Shown here piece after piece: positions 36,701-49,600 of a stretch of 64,000 bases of DNA. Position 1 is the stretch's first letter. Each line of letters opens with the position of its first letter. The notes beneath the pieces were generated by a model, which worked only from the letters and a program-made list of their open reading frames with translations, searched no databases and was not told where the DNA came from. Source of the stretch: Protonemura montana (taxonomy: Eukaryota; Arthropoda; Insecta; Plecoptera; Nemouridae); NCBI GenBank assembly GCA_947568835.1, contig OX387603.1, positions 15,276,651-15,340,650 on the forward strand, written 5' to 3'. Made by a program: the position numbers and the translations under genes.

Positions 36701-39399
36701 TCCATTTTATGCAAACTAGTGGAATAATCAGCTGAGGCTGCTAGAGACGATGATGCTAATTCGGCCGAGTCCACCATCACAGGTCTAAAATAAAAATCGC
36801 CTGACGGTACCTCTTCCACGTGTGTGTAGGCATCAATCTAGATTCGGAAAAACAACCCGAAAAAAATAATGACAACAGCCTAAGGCATGCTAATAATATA
36901 TTATACAGATTATAGAAGCGAGAGCATGTGAAAACAATCAGTCTCCTGTCACTTTGGTTCACGTGTCAGATTTATTTTGGCGTTGGTCTTTGTGGTACTC
37001 TTGTAAATGAATTCATGGATAGCGTGTGGATGTTTGTGTCGTCAATTTGGTCGCGTTGTGGGATGAGCACACTGTTGTGGTATAGAGACTTAAGTCAAAC
37101 TTTGTTACCTGTATTTTGAAATTTGAATTTGAGCTCGTCAAACATTAATTCAATTAACAGTCCGGTAACTTGTTCTAAACTCTAATTTTTTGTCAACTTT
37201 AAAAACAGCAAATATGATCAAGCTTAGGAGGTTCGGTGGTAGATTCAACTTTTGGTAGTCTTTGAGATGCTGAGATTGCCTGACAGAGCTTCTGTAATCT
37301 GCTATCTTATGTTGCAGCAAGTATAGCTTGGAAAAAAACACACACAAATGCCAAAAGCTCTTCAGATATTATAGCAAATTTAACGACCAACATTTTATGC
37401 TTTGATTTATTTGACACATTTTATTTCGTGCGTATAGGAAGGTACTTTCCGAAATTGGTAACGACTATTGACATCGTGGATGCATGAAGCTGTAAAATAT
37501 TTTTGATGTTTTTTTCAACCACTTCAAACTCATGGGCGCCCGAGCAATGGAATACAGCCACAGAAATGCATGGCAATCATGGTATTTTTGACCAATCTCT
37601 ATAAATTATGGAGCCAAGGTGTGGCTCTGATCAGATTATTGCATAGGGGGCCCTGAGCTACGACTCGAGTGGTTATGAATGAACGTAGGTGCGAAGAATG
37701 CACCGGAGTTATATTGCAAGGAAATATTTATAGTTTTTATATTGTGACTATGTATGTTTTAATCTTACGACTATTTACAAATTTCAACGCTTGTAAAAAC
37801 AATAATTGTGTTTATGCAGTGGCATGTTCAACCTAAGTTTCAATGAAATATACTTATAAATAATGAAAGGTAAACAAACGGTCAACTCATAAAGCACCAT
37901 TAGAGTAACTGAACCTAAAACCAAACAAAAAAAAGCATAAATATTATCCACCACACCGATCAGCCACTATCGACAACAGAGAGAACTGCTAATTCTTTGC
38001 TGCAAACTTTCCTCACAAAGAGATGGAGCTCGAATGTTCCAAGAGCTCTAAAACTAGTTACAAAACTCAAACTATGTAAGGTAGACAATGAACCCCACGG
38101 CAGTGAAACTTGCTTGCAAGCACAGGTTCTCATCGTAAGGGTGATATTGAATGGTGTTTTTGGAATGTTTCGATCAATTAAATCGTGTTTTCTATTTCCA
38201 TCTAGTTCTAAATTTAACCCTGGATTGGAGAATAGTGCGGCATGCATTACACGTGATATTATAATTACTGATGCGAAAGTGTTTTAAATTGAGTGAACTG
38301 ATTGAGCATCGAAAAACTTTCAAGAATACGAAGTTGTTAGGCAATCACTTTGAAGATGAGAGAAGAGAATGCGATTTAGCTTGATTACTATCGCTAATGA
38401 TGAGTCTGGGGAGCTTGATCTTTATGTCTTTCTTTCTCTAGTTGTGCATGCGATCTAGATTTCAGCTGCAGATCAGTGTCTACCTCCACGAGGGATGCTA
38501 GAAACGAATCAGAAGAGAAGTTTTATACGAACCAAAGAGAAAGAGCGTTGTATAGCTGATTTTCTCTGCTTGAATTAAGCTTGTTTAGGGGCAGGGCTTA
38601 TAAATGAACAATCCACTAGTGTCATAATAGGAAAAATAATATTATCTAATGATGCCATACAACTGACCTACTCAATCGAATAAAGCTTTACATAACTGAA
38701 CACAGCACTGGACTTCATTAGTCAAAATATTGATTTTGAACCACTTTACTAAATCGAATTGGACCCAGCTTGACTGGTGATAAATGATAATAGTGTATAT
38801 TTTTACTAATCCCTATTCTCTAATCCTATTAGAATGAAATCCTTACTGTTCTACGGCTGGCAGCCTGCCACTCAATTAAAGTAGAACAAATAATACGACC
38901 ATATGCCTATAGGACAGCCAATAATAGGTATTAGAATCCTGTATAGTGCGTCTAAAACTGGATCGGTAGCAAAGATCGGAGAGCGGTGATCGGACCATTC
39001 TTACGAGAAGTTACTGCACCTCTTATAAAATGTCGGGTGACCATTTTTAAATCCCATCACAGACACAAAAAAAACTATAGCACCAATGTAACAATATTCA
39101 GACTTAAAATTACATAAATTCGAACAAAATGATGATCAAACGACTGTGTGTTGTCAAAATCTTACCACATCATTCATCCAGCTATCCATGATAGACAAAT
39201 GTCAATACAAGATAAACACGAATAAAATCCACCAACACGAAAACGAAATTATGAACCGAATCAAAAATTCACATCGCACAAACTCGTATAGTTCCGCACA
39301 TATTTCCAAACGACTAACACGCTGTAGGTAGGTGTTTGAAAATGTAATCAATTCACAATACAGTTATTAATTTTTATCAGTGCCGATAGCTCGAAGAGT
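33797..39399. other. AT-rich spacer between ERR and USP34
   Basis: No gene, element or strong motif recognised. ORFs here are short and compositionally AT-driven. Confidence -1.
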
Positions 39400-39560
39400 A
39401 AGAACACTCGCGACACACCGCACCAGACAGACTTCGAGCAACCGCCGTTGAGGCAGGCTAGTCAGTCAGTAGTTCGACTGCGAACAGCTCTAGCGTACCA
39501 ACCAGTTTCAGCTAGCGCTTCCATTACTGCATCTATCTATCTAGAAACCACGTGCTATCT
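39400..39560 (+). promoter_or_regulatory. Candidate core promoter with Inr and MTE-like spacing
   Basis: A CpG-enriched patch in AT-rich DNA. TCAGTC at 39462-39467 fits the arthropod Inr; taking its A (39464) as +1, CGAACAGCTC starts exactly at +18, where the MTE element begins, with 7 of 10 consensus positions. No TATA box is evident. It points toward USP34, 7 kb downstream. Weak but specific. Confidence -1.
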
Positions 39561-41412
39561 CTGGCAACGCCAACAGCCAATTTATTCTTCCAGCTGGTGT
39601 GGATAAAAGGAGAAGGATCTAGCGCCAACCGAAATATGCTTATGTCACGAGATGCTTTATAACATTTTAAAATTCTGTTAGGGAAAAAAACCTGTAGACA
39701 TTTCAATATTAAGATTCGACTGTTGAACGAATACAAGACTCCTGAACGAAATCCGCCAGTGATTCTTCCTCAAAGGAAGACGGTACAAATTTAGCGCCTA
39801 TAAAAGTAATATTCCACAGAGAAAAAAATGAATTTTTCTCTAGCGAGTTTCGGAATGGCAATTACCATCATTACGTCAGTTCTGTTATTTTTTATCGCAA
39901 TTGATCCCTAAATTGCTGATAAGATTTGAAGAGAATTTTTTCGCTGAGCTGATTATAGATTCAGCTGTTAGCAATGCGAGAGAGTTCTTGGCCCATACAG
40001 AAGTGTAATTTCGGTGCCTGGCTCCTAAAGAACTAAAATAAAAAAATTTACGGCTGCCACAAACTACTTTTCCTTGCAAGATTTTTATTTGAGAATACCA
40101 AGTGTTCAACAGAGTAAGTGCACAATTACTCTGATGTTCAAGCCTCGAAAAGGGACACCCTGACAGCTGATACTCACTCGATTAATTTATTTTTAGAAAT
40201 AGGATGGGTGAATCCTCGCTGGGTTTTGGGAAAGTGAATAAAACGTCAAAAACAGCCAATCAAAGATTAGCCTTCATGAATGGCACCAGAATTAATTAGT
40301 TAAATGCAATTATAAAAAAAAATCCATTCAGTTCGCATCTGTTTAGCAAATACAGAAGAACAACATCGGAGAAAAAGCTTATTTACAAAAAATATATATT
40401 GTCAAATATTTTTTTAACTTGGATCATTGATTTGATTAATAGAATACAGTAGAAAAATTACATTTGAGGATCTCGAAATTCAATATTGATTAGAATCAGC
40501 TGAGATCAGCTTGATATAAAATGAAATAATATCTAATTACGACAGTAGCGAGCGATTCTCACCGGCTGGTCCATTCCAGCATCCCATGCAATTATAGCAG
40601 TGTGATCTATTATGTGTCGTCTCCTGGCCTTGACCTCCGTGACAGCTGTGCTACCTGTGTTAATCACAGGTGACACACTGCCAAATAGCGTGATATTCGC
40701 ACGGACACTGCGAGCGAAGAAAAAAAATCTAGCTGTTTGCACATATGAAAATAGAATAGATATATTTGACAGAGTGGCACACCATAGCCAAGAAAATTTG
40801 CATTTATTTTTAAATATATGGCTTCTGCTAAAACGAAATGCAAATATAATGTTTGCAAGCAATAAAATTACAATAGCCTAACATATTGTTCGACTCCGAT
40901 GGATGATTTTAAAAATATATTTAGAATTTTAATGTTTTAGCCACCGAAGATGTTTGGATCGCAAAAATTTAATGTTTAGGCAAATAGTTTGCTCCATCCA
41001 ATGAAAACAAGGCGGTATATATTGAAAGTGAAACCAGCACACGGTTATTTGTGTTGGTTTCTTTTAGTAAAATGGCAAGCAGCACATCGATCCCTGCTGG
41101 ACCACAGTTGATATATGAGATACGTGTTATTTTTGCACACATGCATTTCACGGTGGTCTGGACCAGGACCTTATCGAAAGGTTGGGCGTGCTGGAAATAC
41201 GGTTCTCGTTTCAGAAAAATTCCACTCTGGACGTATGCACTGTTCCGGGGATCGCATTTTTTGTTCGTAAGTTTTGGATTTTTTTTTAAATATATCTCGA
41301 TCCACTACAAACTGAGCTGCTCAAGTTCAGCCAGACTGTGACTTAACGTCGGCAATATTAATTTGATTTCTTCCCCCTCCATGCTACAAATAATTTTTAA
41401 TAACTGACTAAT
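39561..41412. other. Spacer segment with one regulatory-looking patch
   Basis: Region 40610-40730 is CpG-richer and carries GGCCTTGACCTCC (an AGGTCA half-site preceded by the bases GTCAAGG-type ERR sites use, on the minus strand), GACAGCTGTG and CACAGGTGACAC (E-boxes). Otherwise AT-rich with nothing recognised. Confidence -1.
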
Positions 41413-41834
41413 AACAGTTTGGCTTGTTGGAAACGCCGTTTCTCATGAGATCACCGAAGATAAGCAACAATACGCTGAGTCAGGTATTGGATGGGTGACC
41501 ATCATACACATGACCAGTTCTGTTCGGGAGAGAGGTTGGAGGGATGAAAGTTAGTACAGCAACTTCATTCGCCTTGCTTATCAACCTCTCAACGGTATGG
41601 ATTTGTGGAGGAATCCTGTTGTTCGAGTTGTACCGTCCTTCGGAAGGGATGATAAGCCGGTGGTCCCCTTGGTGCTATTCGACAGGAGTAGGCTACGTGC
41701 CGGTATTGGGTTTCTCCTCCTCCCTTCTCGGCTAGGTTATGTTCATCATCATCCTCATCATCATCCACTCGTTCACCGACGCCATTAGACCAGTGCCCCA
41801 GGGCCAGTTGTCAAAACAGTGCGTCGTTAAACAC
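41413..41834 (+). mobile_element. SINE copy D, 5S-rRNA-headed, near full length
   Basis: It starts AACAGTTTGGCTTG (a few 5' bases short), has the 5S-like head and the body with CCGTCCTTCGGAAGG, then a CATCATCATC run, and ends GTCGTTAAACAC with almost no A-rich tail. It is followed after about 24 bases by copy E in inverted orientation. Confidence -1.
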
Positions 41835-41857
41835 TTGTACTAACTGATCTACTTAAC

Positions 41858-42006
41858 TTGCTGTACTAACTTTCCTCCAACCTCTCTCCTTAACAGAACT
41901 GGTCTTGTGTATGTTGGTCACCCATCCAATACCTGACTCAGCGCAGTGTTGCTGAACTTCGGTGATCTTATGAGAACCGGTGTTTCCAACACGCCAAACC
42001 GTTCGG
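41858..42006 (-). mobile_element. SINE copy E, 5S head only, inverted next to copy D
   Basis: The minus strand reads CCGAACGGTTTGGCGTG, the 5S-like head and the first bases of the body, then stops at GTTAGTACAGCAAG. It is 3'-truncated and tail to tail with copy D, so two 5S-like heads form an inverted repeat of about 145 bp separated by roughly 300 bp. Confidence -1.
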
Positions 42007-44245
42007 TATAGATTTTCGCTCGCCATTGTCGGCCCGCTAGAAAAACTTTATCGAGTGACGTTTTTAACAAAAATTCCGTGATTTCAAGTTTTTCGGTGGT
42101 AAGTTAGGGAAGGTAATCAGTTACCTGACACAAGGCATACCGAACATGTTAGTGACTTCTTCGCACGGAATAATTCAAATTTAATGCACAAAAAGAACGA
42201 ACGAACACCGCAGCTGAAAAGATTATAAAAATAGAATTTCACATTACATACGTTTGCCAAGGAGCTGCATGATCACATCGAATTCGGACGTTTGGTAGGT
42301 TTTTTCTTTCTAGGCAATACGTAGATTTGTAAGCTATCCCTGCGCTATACATATTACCATTAAAATGCTCCCAAAAATTCTTAAATCGCTCCAAAATAAC
42401 CTTGAAATAAATGTATTTTTGGGGAACCCGCATGCTAAATTATGTTACAATAAAAAAGGGGGTCAGTCCTGGCAACTTTGCACTGAACAGACCAGGAATC
42501 CGTTCGGGATAAAGATTGGAGGAATAGAACGTTGTAATTGTGAAACACCAATTGTAATTTTCATCTTGCCTAAAGGCCATCTCTCTCAACCGACAACGTG
42601 GATTTGTAAAAATATTTTACGACCCTGCACTGTTCCAAAATTAAAATAGATGCCAACGCAAACCTAACGTTGCAGACTAAATCAGCTTAAAAAATGAGAC
42701 CATTGAAGCTCCTGGTCTAATTTCTCTCCTTCGATCGCCTCTTCTGTACCTTGTAAGACTGCCAAACGGAATTATTGAAATGAAAGATTAGGGGCTAAGG
42801 AATTGAGATAGCCAAAAGGGCGAGCGTCCCTAAGGCAGCTAGACTGTTCGTTCTTGTGGGATAGTTTTTAGAAAACAAGGAATCTCTCTAGCGGCCATAT
42901 GGGATAGGTACAGTGTCAGTATCCACGAAATTCCATTAAACCTGAAAGTAGGTATTCCTCCCATCCAGTTGCACGTTACAACGAAAATGATGAAGTTCGA
43001 AATTTATCCCCTGCTACTGCAACTAATCGAACAACGTGCAATGCATACTAATTACAACTTTGCTTTGCCATGTTATACGTACATGGACAATTGTTTTCTC
43101 TTTACGCCGGTGAGCTGAATTACGAGAATGGAAATGGTCAACAGAGTACAAACTTATTTACTATTACCACACTAGCATTATAAAATACAGAACACCACAC
43201 ATAATAACAGATTAGTTGGTTTTTCTTACAACTTCTGTGGTTTAAACGATTCTTGAATTGCTGTATGAAATGCCTGAATGAAAATTAATGCAAGCAATAA
43301 TAATTGAAATAATATAAAGTATTTCAATTGCAATACAATTTGATTTCTAAAAAACTTAGAAGTCTCCCCCGCTATGTTACACCTCAGCGTTTTTGACAGA
43401 AGGCACCTAAGATTCTGTTGAAGCTAGATCCTAGTTAGCGAAGAGCGAGCTCCACCACGGATCTTACCAGCAGGCTGGCAAGCAGGCAGGCCGGCCCGGC
43501 TGTCCTTGAACTTGGAACATAATTGGTTTTATAGCCCCATCCCATTCCCCAGCTCCAATCCGAAATAAAAAAGTAGGGGGGTAAAACGAAAGGGAAAGGA
43601 ACTGGCCCGGTCTGACTACTATAATCGTTGATACATTCGGCTAGCTGGCCGACATATTTTTTTTGTTGAATTGAATCTAAAAAAAAGCTCTGTGTTGAGA
43701 TTGGTATCGTGAATGCATTGCGAGAGTGGGGGCGAGGAACATAATTGTTAAAACTGTTTATTCTGGGGTTAATCAAGACTCACCAGAGTGGGGGAAAATA
43801 ATTTTTAATTGTGATGATTATTTTGTACCGTCGTAATTAGTTATCGATTGTAATCCATACATTTTATGGCAGCACGTACATTTCTTATTAGAATGTATGA
43901 GTACTAGATTTTGTACGGCCGGACATACGCTAGAGATAATAATAAGCAAAATCCCATGTTTTATAAGATTAAACAATTTAGATTAAACAAGGTCAGCAAA
44001 TGATTATTTTCTCATTTCTGTCGTGTTCGCTCTTCCCGTCATCTGTTTTCCCATTTCTTTCTATTCAAGTCAACAGCAAGGAATTTGAATATATCAACCA
44101 AAATTCACTTGTCTTCCAAATGTCAACGGTTGCGATGGGAAGATGGATAATTTTACTTCTAAATATTTCTTCTCTCTAAATAAAATTCAATTCCCGAATA
44201 TATTTAAAAAAATATATTTGTTTTCAATCTCGCTAAGAAAATAGC

Positions 44246-44283
44246 GACAACACGTTTTGACTAAAATAATGTTGTCCTCAAGG
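44246..44283 (-). repeat. Second decayed copy of the hammerhead-like motif
   Basis: The minus strand reads GCCTTGAGGACAACATT, then AGTCAAAACGTG, with the same order and spacing as 17805-17842 but mutated core bases. No element body was recognised around it. Confidence -1.
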
Positions 44284-44572
44284 CAAAATAAAAATCCCTC
44301 TTATATACAACAGCAGCAGTCCCTACCTCCACCCTATTTTGGCTGAAAATAACTTCCCTAGTTCGTGAGTTTACGAGTCACGCTGGAGTTTAAATCAAGG
44401 ATCAGATAATCATCATTTTAGTTACTTAATACGCTCACCCTATCGCCAAAGTGCACACGATATTTTAGTTTCTGAAAACGAACCTTGGCGATCTTATCCC
44501 CGGTTTGTTATTCGTGAAAGCGACAAATTTTCTTCGCTTTTAATGTAGAAACAAACAGTGTAATATGATGGT

Positions 44573-44584
44573 TGACCCTGACCC
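44573..44584 (-). promoter_or_regulatory. Tandem GGGTCA half-sites (DR0)
   Basis: TGACCC repeated twice without spacer (GGGTCA GGGTCA on the minus strand), a direct repeat with zero spacing like the sites GCNF-type receptors use. It lies in a CpG-moderate stretch (44380-44790) of the ERR-USP34 spacer. Confidence -1.
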
Positions 44585-45479
44585 TGGACACGGTGGACTG
44601 CGTTGCTAGCAAGGCGCGATCGATAATTTGTGTTTTAATTACGTCTTGATATAACGTTGATGTGAAGCATGTAATTGGATCGACCATGAATATGTCAAAT
44701 GATCTCGAATCACTAATTAGGATATCACTGAAGATTTCGTGGTTTATCAGATTACATATCCATGTTAAAGGCATCTTTGGTCCAAGGCCATAGCAATAAG
44801 AGGTACCTGTTAATCACAGGCTGGAAAAGTCAGAAATGCTGTTCGCGTAGGTGTAGGTACCAATAAACTCTACCGTATAACATGACTCTATGTTCCTATT
44901 AATAGCCTTTGTTTGTAATTACAATATTACCAAAATCCAATAGCTCAACTTGAAATAGTGTTAAAACTTGATTGTCCAGCTACACACACCGAGTTATTTC
45001 GGAATCAGAAAGAGTTATTCCTTGTTACATGCGTGAACTACGTCATTAATTATTTAATAAATCGTCCGATTCAGCGAGACAAAAATACACTTGGCAAAAA
45101 TGTCTGTACCGGCTTTTCGGTATTCTTCCCCAGACCCGAATTGTTTCCATTTTCAAAAATAAAAAATATTGGCACCCAAAAGCGGTCGGTTCACTTTTAA
45201 ACCAAGTTTTTTTTTGGCGCATACGTGTTTTCATGTTTACTCAGTTGAGTACACAAATTTTGATTTTATTTGGGGTGTAAGAAGTGACGATAGAGATTCA
45301 CGTTATTGATTAGTTGTGAAACGTGCTGAGTCCTAGCATAACATGGCTGTTTGTGGTAATAAGTTGATGCAACAGCGATAGAGATTACGGAGGTGAAATT
45401 AGCTGCTCCCTTTGTTAAAATCAGATCAAGGGGGATGTCAGGCCTTGCACCGCCCATGCACTTCTTAAGCTCTTAGGTG

Positions 45480-45745
45480 CATTGTATGCAGCTGTCATCC
45501 ACAGATCGTACATTTCGACAGGACAGCGCCGTCGCTATTTTGCTGCGCTTTGCCAATAGGACGCCCACGCCAAGCTGAGAATTACGACCGACAAGAATGC
45601 TAGATAACTACGGCAAAAATAACTGCAATTTTTATCGCTTGAATTCGGAAAACTCTCTAAAAATCTAGAAATGCGTCTCCTCGCAAATGCTCGGGAGAAT
45701 ATATTTTGCATGCACTCTGGCGGGAGATCAATTTGATAATGGATG
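45480..45745. promoter_or_regulatory. Possible USP34-proximal promoter region
   Basis: About 1 kb upstream of the USP34 start codon, a stretch richer in CpG than its surroundings (CAGCGCCGTCGC) contains a GCCAAT box (45551-45556) and TGGCGGGAGAT (E2F-like, 45719-45729). No Inr or TATA stands out. This is a guess from composition and position. Confidence -1.
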
Positions 45746-46596
45746 AAATAAAACTTACGTGTGATGAAAAGAGTACCGCATTTTTTGAATCACCATTAGA
45801 CATTTATGATATAAAGATATTTCGGTTCGGTCAGAAAATAAATAGAACACCCAGCTTGCTTTCGAGTAGTTCAGTTCAACAGTTCATGTTCGCAACACCA
45901 ATGCACAAAGGCAGCACTTTCAGTACTAAAAGACAGCGATGGGTTTGTAGGTAATGCCATTTCTCAAATACGTTCAAATGTTCATTATCCATAAGTTTAT
46001 TTAAAATATATAAAACCTATCTCAAGCTTGGCTTGTTTCGGATTGCAAAAATAAATACATACAATCCTTTCTTTAGTGGACCCTAAATGAATAAAAACCA
46101 AGATAACCACAAATGAAGCAAATCCTTTCCACATTTTCTTGTTCATAGGTTGCCTATAGGACAGCTCTTGACACTCGCATCGTGTAACGATTATTCTGTA
46201 GCTAGTTTCACGTATGTCAACGACAGCCATGGGTCTCGTCTGGTTATTGTCTGCTTGAAGTGAAATACTCTGATAAATATGTGGGAATAAAGAATACCAA
46301 ATTGTTCCGACGTGCAATCTTGATTTTGGTGAATAATTCCTTCAATTATTACTGTTTACTCGGTGCCCAACTGTAGAATGTTTATGGATTTAGAGTGATC
46401 AGTCCACGCCAGTAGCCTACTTCGATATTTTTTTGCCTCAATTTACCTCCCAGGCTTTGATCCTAGATTTGAGTCTGCAATGTTCCATTGGTACCAAAAT
46501 CAGGACATCCTCCCTGCGGAACACATGACAAGATTATTTTCCAATCTATGATGAACTAACCTATTTGATCTCCATTGTAGTGTGGGATTCCTGAAG

Positions 46597-46639
46597 ATGT
46601 GTGATGTTTGCTCAGATTTCTTGGACCTACTTCATCTAT
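46597..46639 (+). CDS. USP34: USP34 coding exon 1 (start codon)
   Basis: Encodes MCDVCSDFLDLLHL plus one base; donor GTAAGT at 46640. The 17 bases before the ATG are preceded by CCATTGTAG, a plausible acceptor, so the 5' UTR is probably split. The MCxxC start agrees with vertebrate USP34. Confidence -1.
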
Positions 46640-49600
46640 GTAAGTGTTAACTTAAATTTATGTAAGAAAAACAGTTCAAAATTCTGTCCAGGGATAAGGC
46701 ATATTAAACTTGTAACAAGTGCTTCATTTTATTTCATGTGGGATAAACATCTTTTATGACAAAGACCTGCCCCATTGTCAATTGATTTTTGTGTACTAGG
46801 TAATGTTAGCAGTCCATTGACCTCAAATAAAATGAATTAATGAAATAAATGCACTAGAAGTGCTTGTTATTATTTACTCTTTGTGCACAGAAAAGAGTTA
46901 GATAAAAAATTTCCATATGGAACTTCTGGCAAGAAAATGCTACCTATTTGGTTTCTACCTCCTACGCTCGTACGCCGTGTACGTTATCCTTCTCTGTAGA
47001 AGTCGCATTCACCATTGTAAATCAACGCACAAAAGTTGCGTATATCTTGTAGCACTCATCTTTATTTAAGACATGAATTATTTGATGACAGTTCGTGCTC
47101 TCTGGATTTTATTTGAGTTCCTCATACTACTAACCTAAAAGCTCCTACAGTCCCATTCTATTAGGTGATGTGGTATTCATTTGGCAATACTATGAGACAT
47201 TTTTTTTTGGTTGCCTTAATATTTTTTGATACCAATTACAAGTACCTACTATGGTGTAGTGTTGCTGTCTCTGTAGTGTAACTTTTATATGCTGATTAAT
47301 AGTAGGTAGACCTAGGTACGACCAGTACGGCCTGCACGATACTCCCTTTTTTCTAAAATTTTTTTTTTTTACAGTCGAAGAGAAGGTGTTTACTGAATCT
47401 GAGAAGCACCCTGGAATCGTAAAACATGACTTTGAGATTGTTGCATCGTACATACAATCATGGTCTCAAAGGTATATATTGTCAGTTTATTAGTCGTTCT
47501 GAAAAATCACTTAGGTATTTCTAGAGATACCAAGAATTGCTGTTTGGAAGAAGTTGATAGTTGCTCAAAGTCAATTATCATTATTGGCAATTGGCAACTT
47601 ATTCAAACTGAAAAAGTAGTAGCTGCTATAAGATAGCTGCTTTTCATTTCTTATGTTACCTAAAGAAATTATTTCAATGTTCTTACCTATATGACTCATT
47701 TGTCAATTTATTTCAGGCAATGTATGTGCTGTTTCCGTGACCCAAAGAACTTTGAGCGTTTCTACCTTCTAACGCGGACCGTAATATGCCAGGGAATTCG
47801 TCAACTTCAAGACTTGGCCAACACAAAGCTAGTCACATCGCCGGTCAAACCTACAAAGCCAAATGATGAAAACAACGTTGACATCGAAACACTGCCGTCA
47901 CCGTCCAGTGATGCAGCCGCCGACAGTATTGTGGCCGGAGAAGATAAAACCAAAAGCGAAGAAGGTGCCACCTGTAGGGAAGAAAAGATTATTTCTGTTA
48001 CATCCGAAGAGAATGACGATCAGGATGAAGAGAACCGACCAAAGACTCCTGAAGAGACAAAACGAGAAGTGTGGACGATTGCGGACAAGGAAAAGCTGCT
48101 GCAGCTGTTGTCGAAAGTGTTTCTTGTGAACTTCCCGCTGTACATCGCGTACAAGCACAATGTGCATGCCAAGTTGGCTGAGCTGTCACAGGCAGAAGCG
48201 ACATCTCTGTCTACCTTTTGTGATCTGCACGACACCGAGATCCCCGTGTTCTTGCTTCGTAATGTCTACTTGTTTTGTAAAAGCGGAGGATTGCAGGTAC
48301 AAGATTTGAATAGCTTAAATCCCGTCTTTAAATAACATGTTAGATGATTTGAGATATGTGTATTATAGTCTGCCAGGTTTACTTTAACTAGCAGCTTTAC
48401 CAGGAACTTTTTGCTTTAAGACAAATGACAATATTCTCCTGTTAGGGTTAACCTGTAGCTTTGTTGAGACCTCACATTTGATCTGCTTTCTAAAACTAGT
48501 CGCCATATTTAATGTTTTCGTCATGTACACAATTCCTTTTCTAGATGTAAATACCTATCCCTACAGATTTGAAGTAACATCAGCTATTCATTTGATTTCA
48601 TCCAAACCCACTCACTTTAACCTCTGGTTTTTGGTATTACTCAACGCCCCCTTGTTTCTTCACAGGCAATGATGGCGTGTTTCGAGCTCCCTCCGACGCT
48701 GCTCCCAGTCTCAGTGGCTCACACGATTATCGCCATCGTGTGCAACCTCAAGCTGTGGCTCAACTTCCGCGCCACCACCCAGCTGTTTATTCCGCTTCGT
48801 GCCAACGTGCTGCGATACATGTGCGGTCTTACCGACACCGACTTGCGAACGACCAATGTCAAGTCTATGGCAGGTGAGTTCGTGGCCAGTTGCCGTCGTA
48901 TCACGTTACCTGATATGGCTGCCAATTCCAGGAGTTATCATTAAGATCCTCTTTATTGGACATCATCGATTAGTGCTATGGTGTTTTGACAGTGATTATT
49001 GTAAAGAACTTGAGTAAATAATTTTTATTGTATGATTCCTTGAGGAAATTCATGAACTTTAATTCATAGATTTAATTTAAAGTTGATGAATTTTCAGTCA
49101 CTGTAACTTCTTAGGAACATTTATCTCCATTGATTTTGATTTGGTTATGAATTAAAATATTTATTAGAAGAATGCAATCTCATTCTCGGCGGATGAACTT
49201 TTCTGGGTTTGCGAGGATATCAGAAAGTTCCAAACAACAAGTTGGTGCTTTTTCAAGCATTTGCACCTGAGGATACCTTCAAATTAGCTGTGTATTTGGT
49301 AGACTACATGTGGAGTTCAATGAAAGACCCACTGGACTCGCCGGTGACGTTTGATCGGGATGGAATGGACCTCGCGTTCAAGTACTTCATGAGCTCAACG
49401 CTGACCATGAGGCTGGCAGGGATTGCACAGATCAACAGCCACATCAACCTGTTCAACGAGCTGTGCCACAACGAGAGTGTCATGGACATTGAAATAGTGA
49501 GTTGTTCATATTTCTTAGCTTGGTTGTTACCTAGGCTAATGTGAAGAATACAATTTTGGCATCAGGATAAAATATTAAATTGACATTTTTACTCTCAATA

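Larger units (their letters stand above)
42007..46579. other. Upstream region of USP34
   Basis: No coding exon recognised. 44380-44790 is CpG-moderate with homeodomain sites and the DR0 element. 45480-45745 is the best candidate for a proximal promoter. An untranslated first exon of USP34 should lie in or before this stretch, because an acceptor (CCATTGTAG, ending 46580) precedes the start codon. Confidence -1.
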
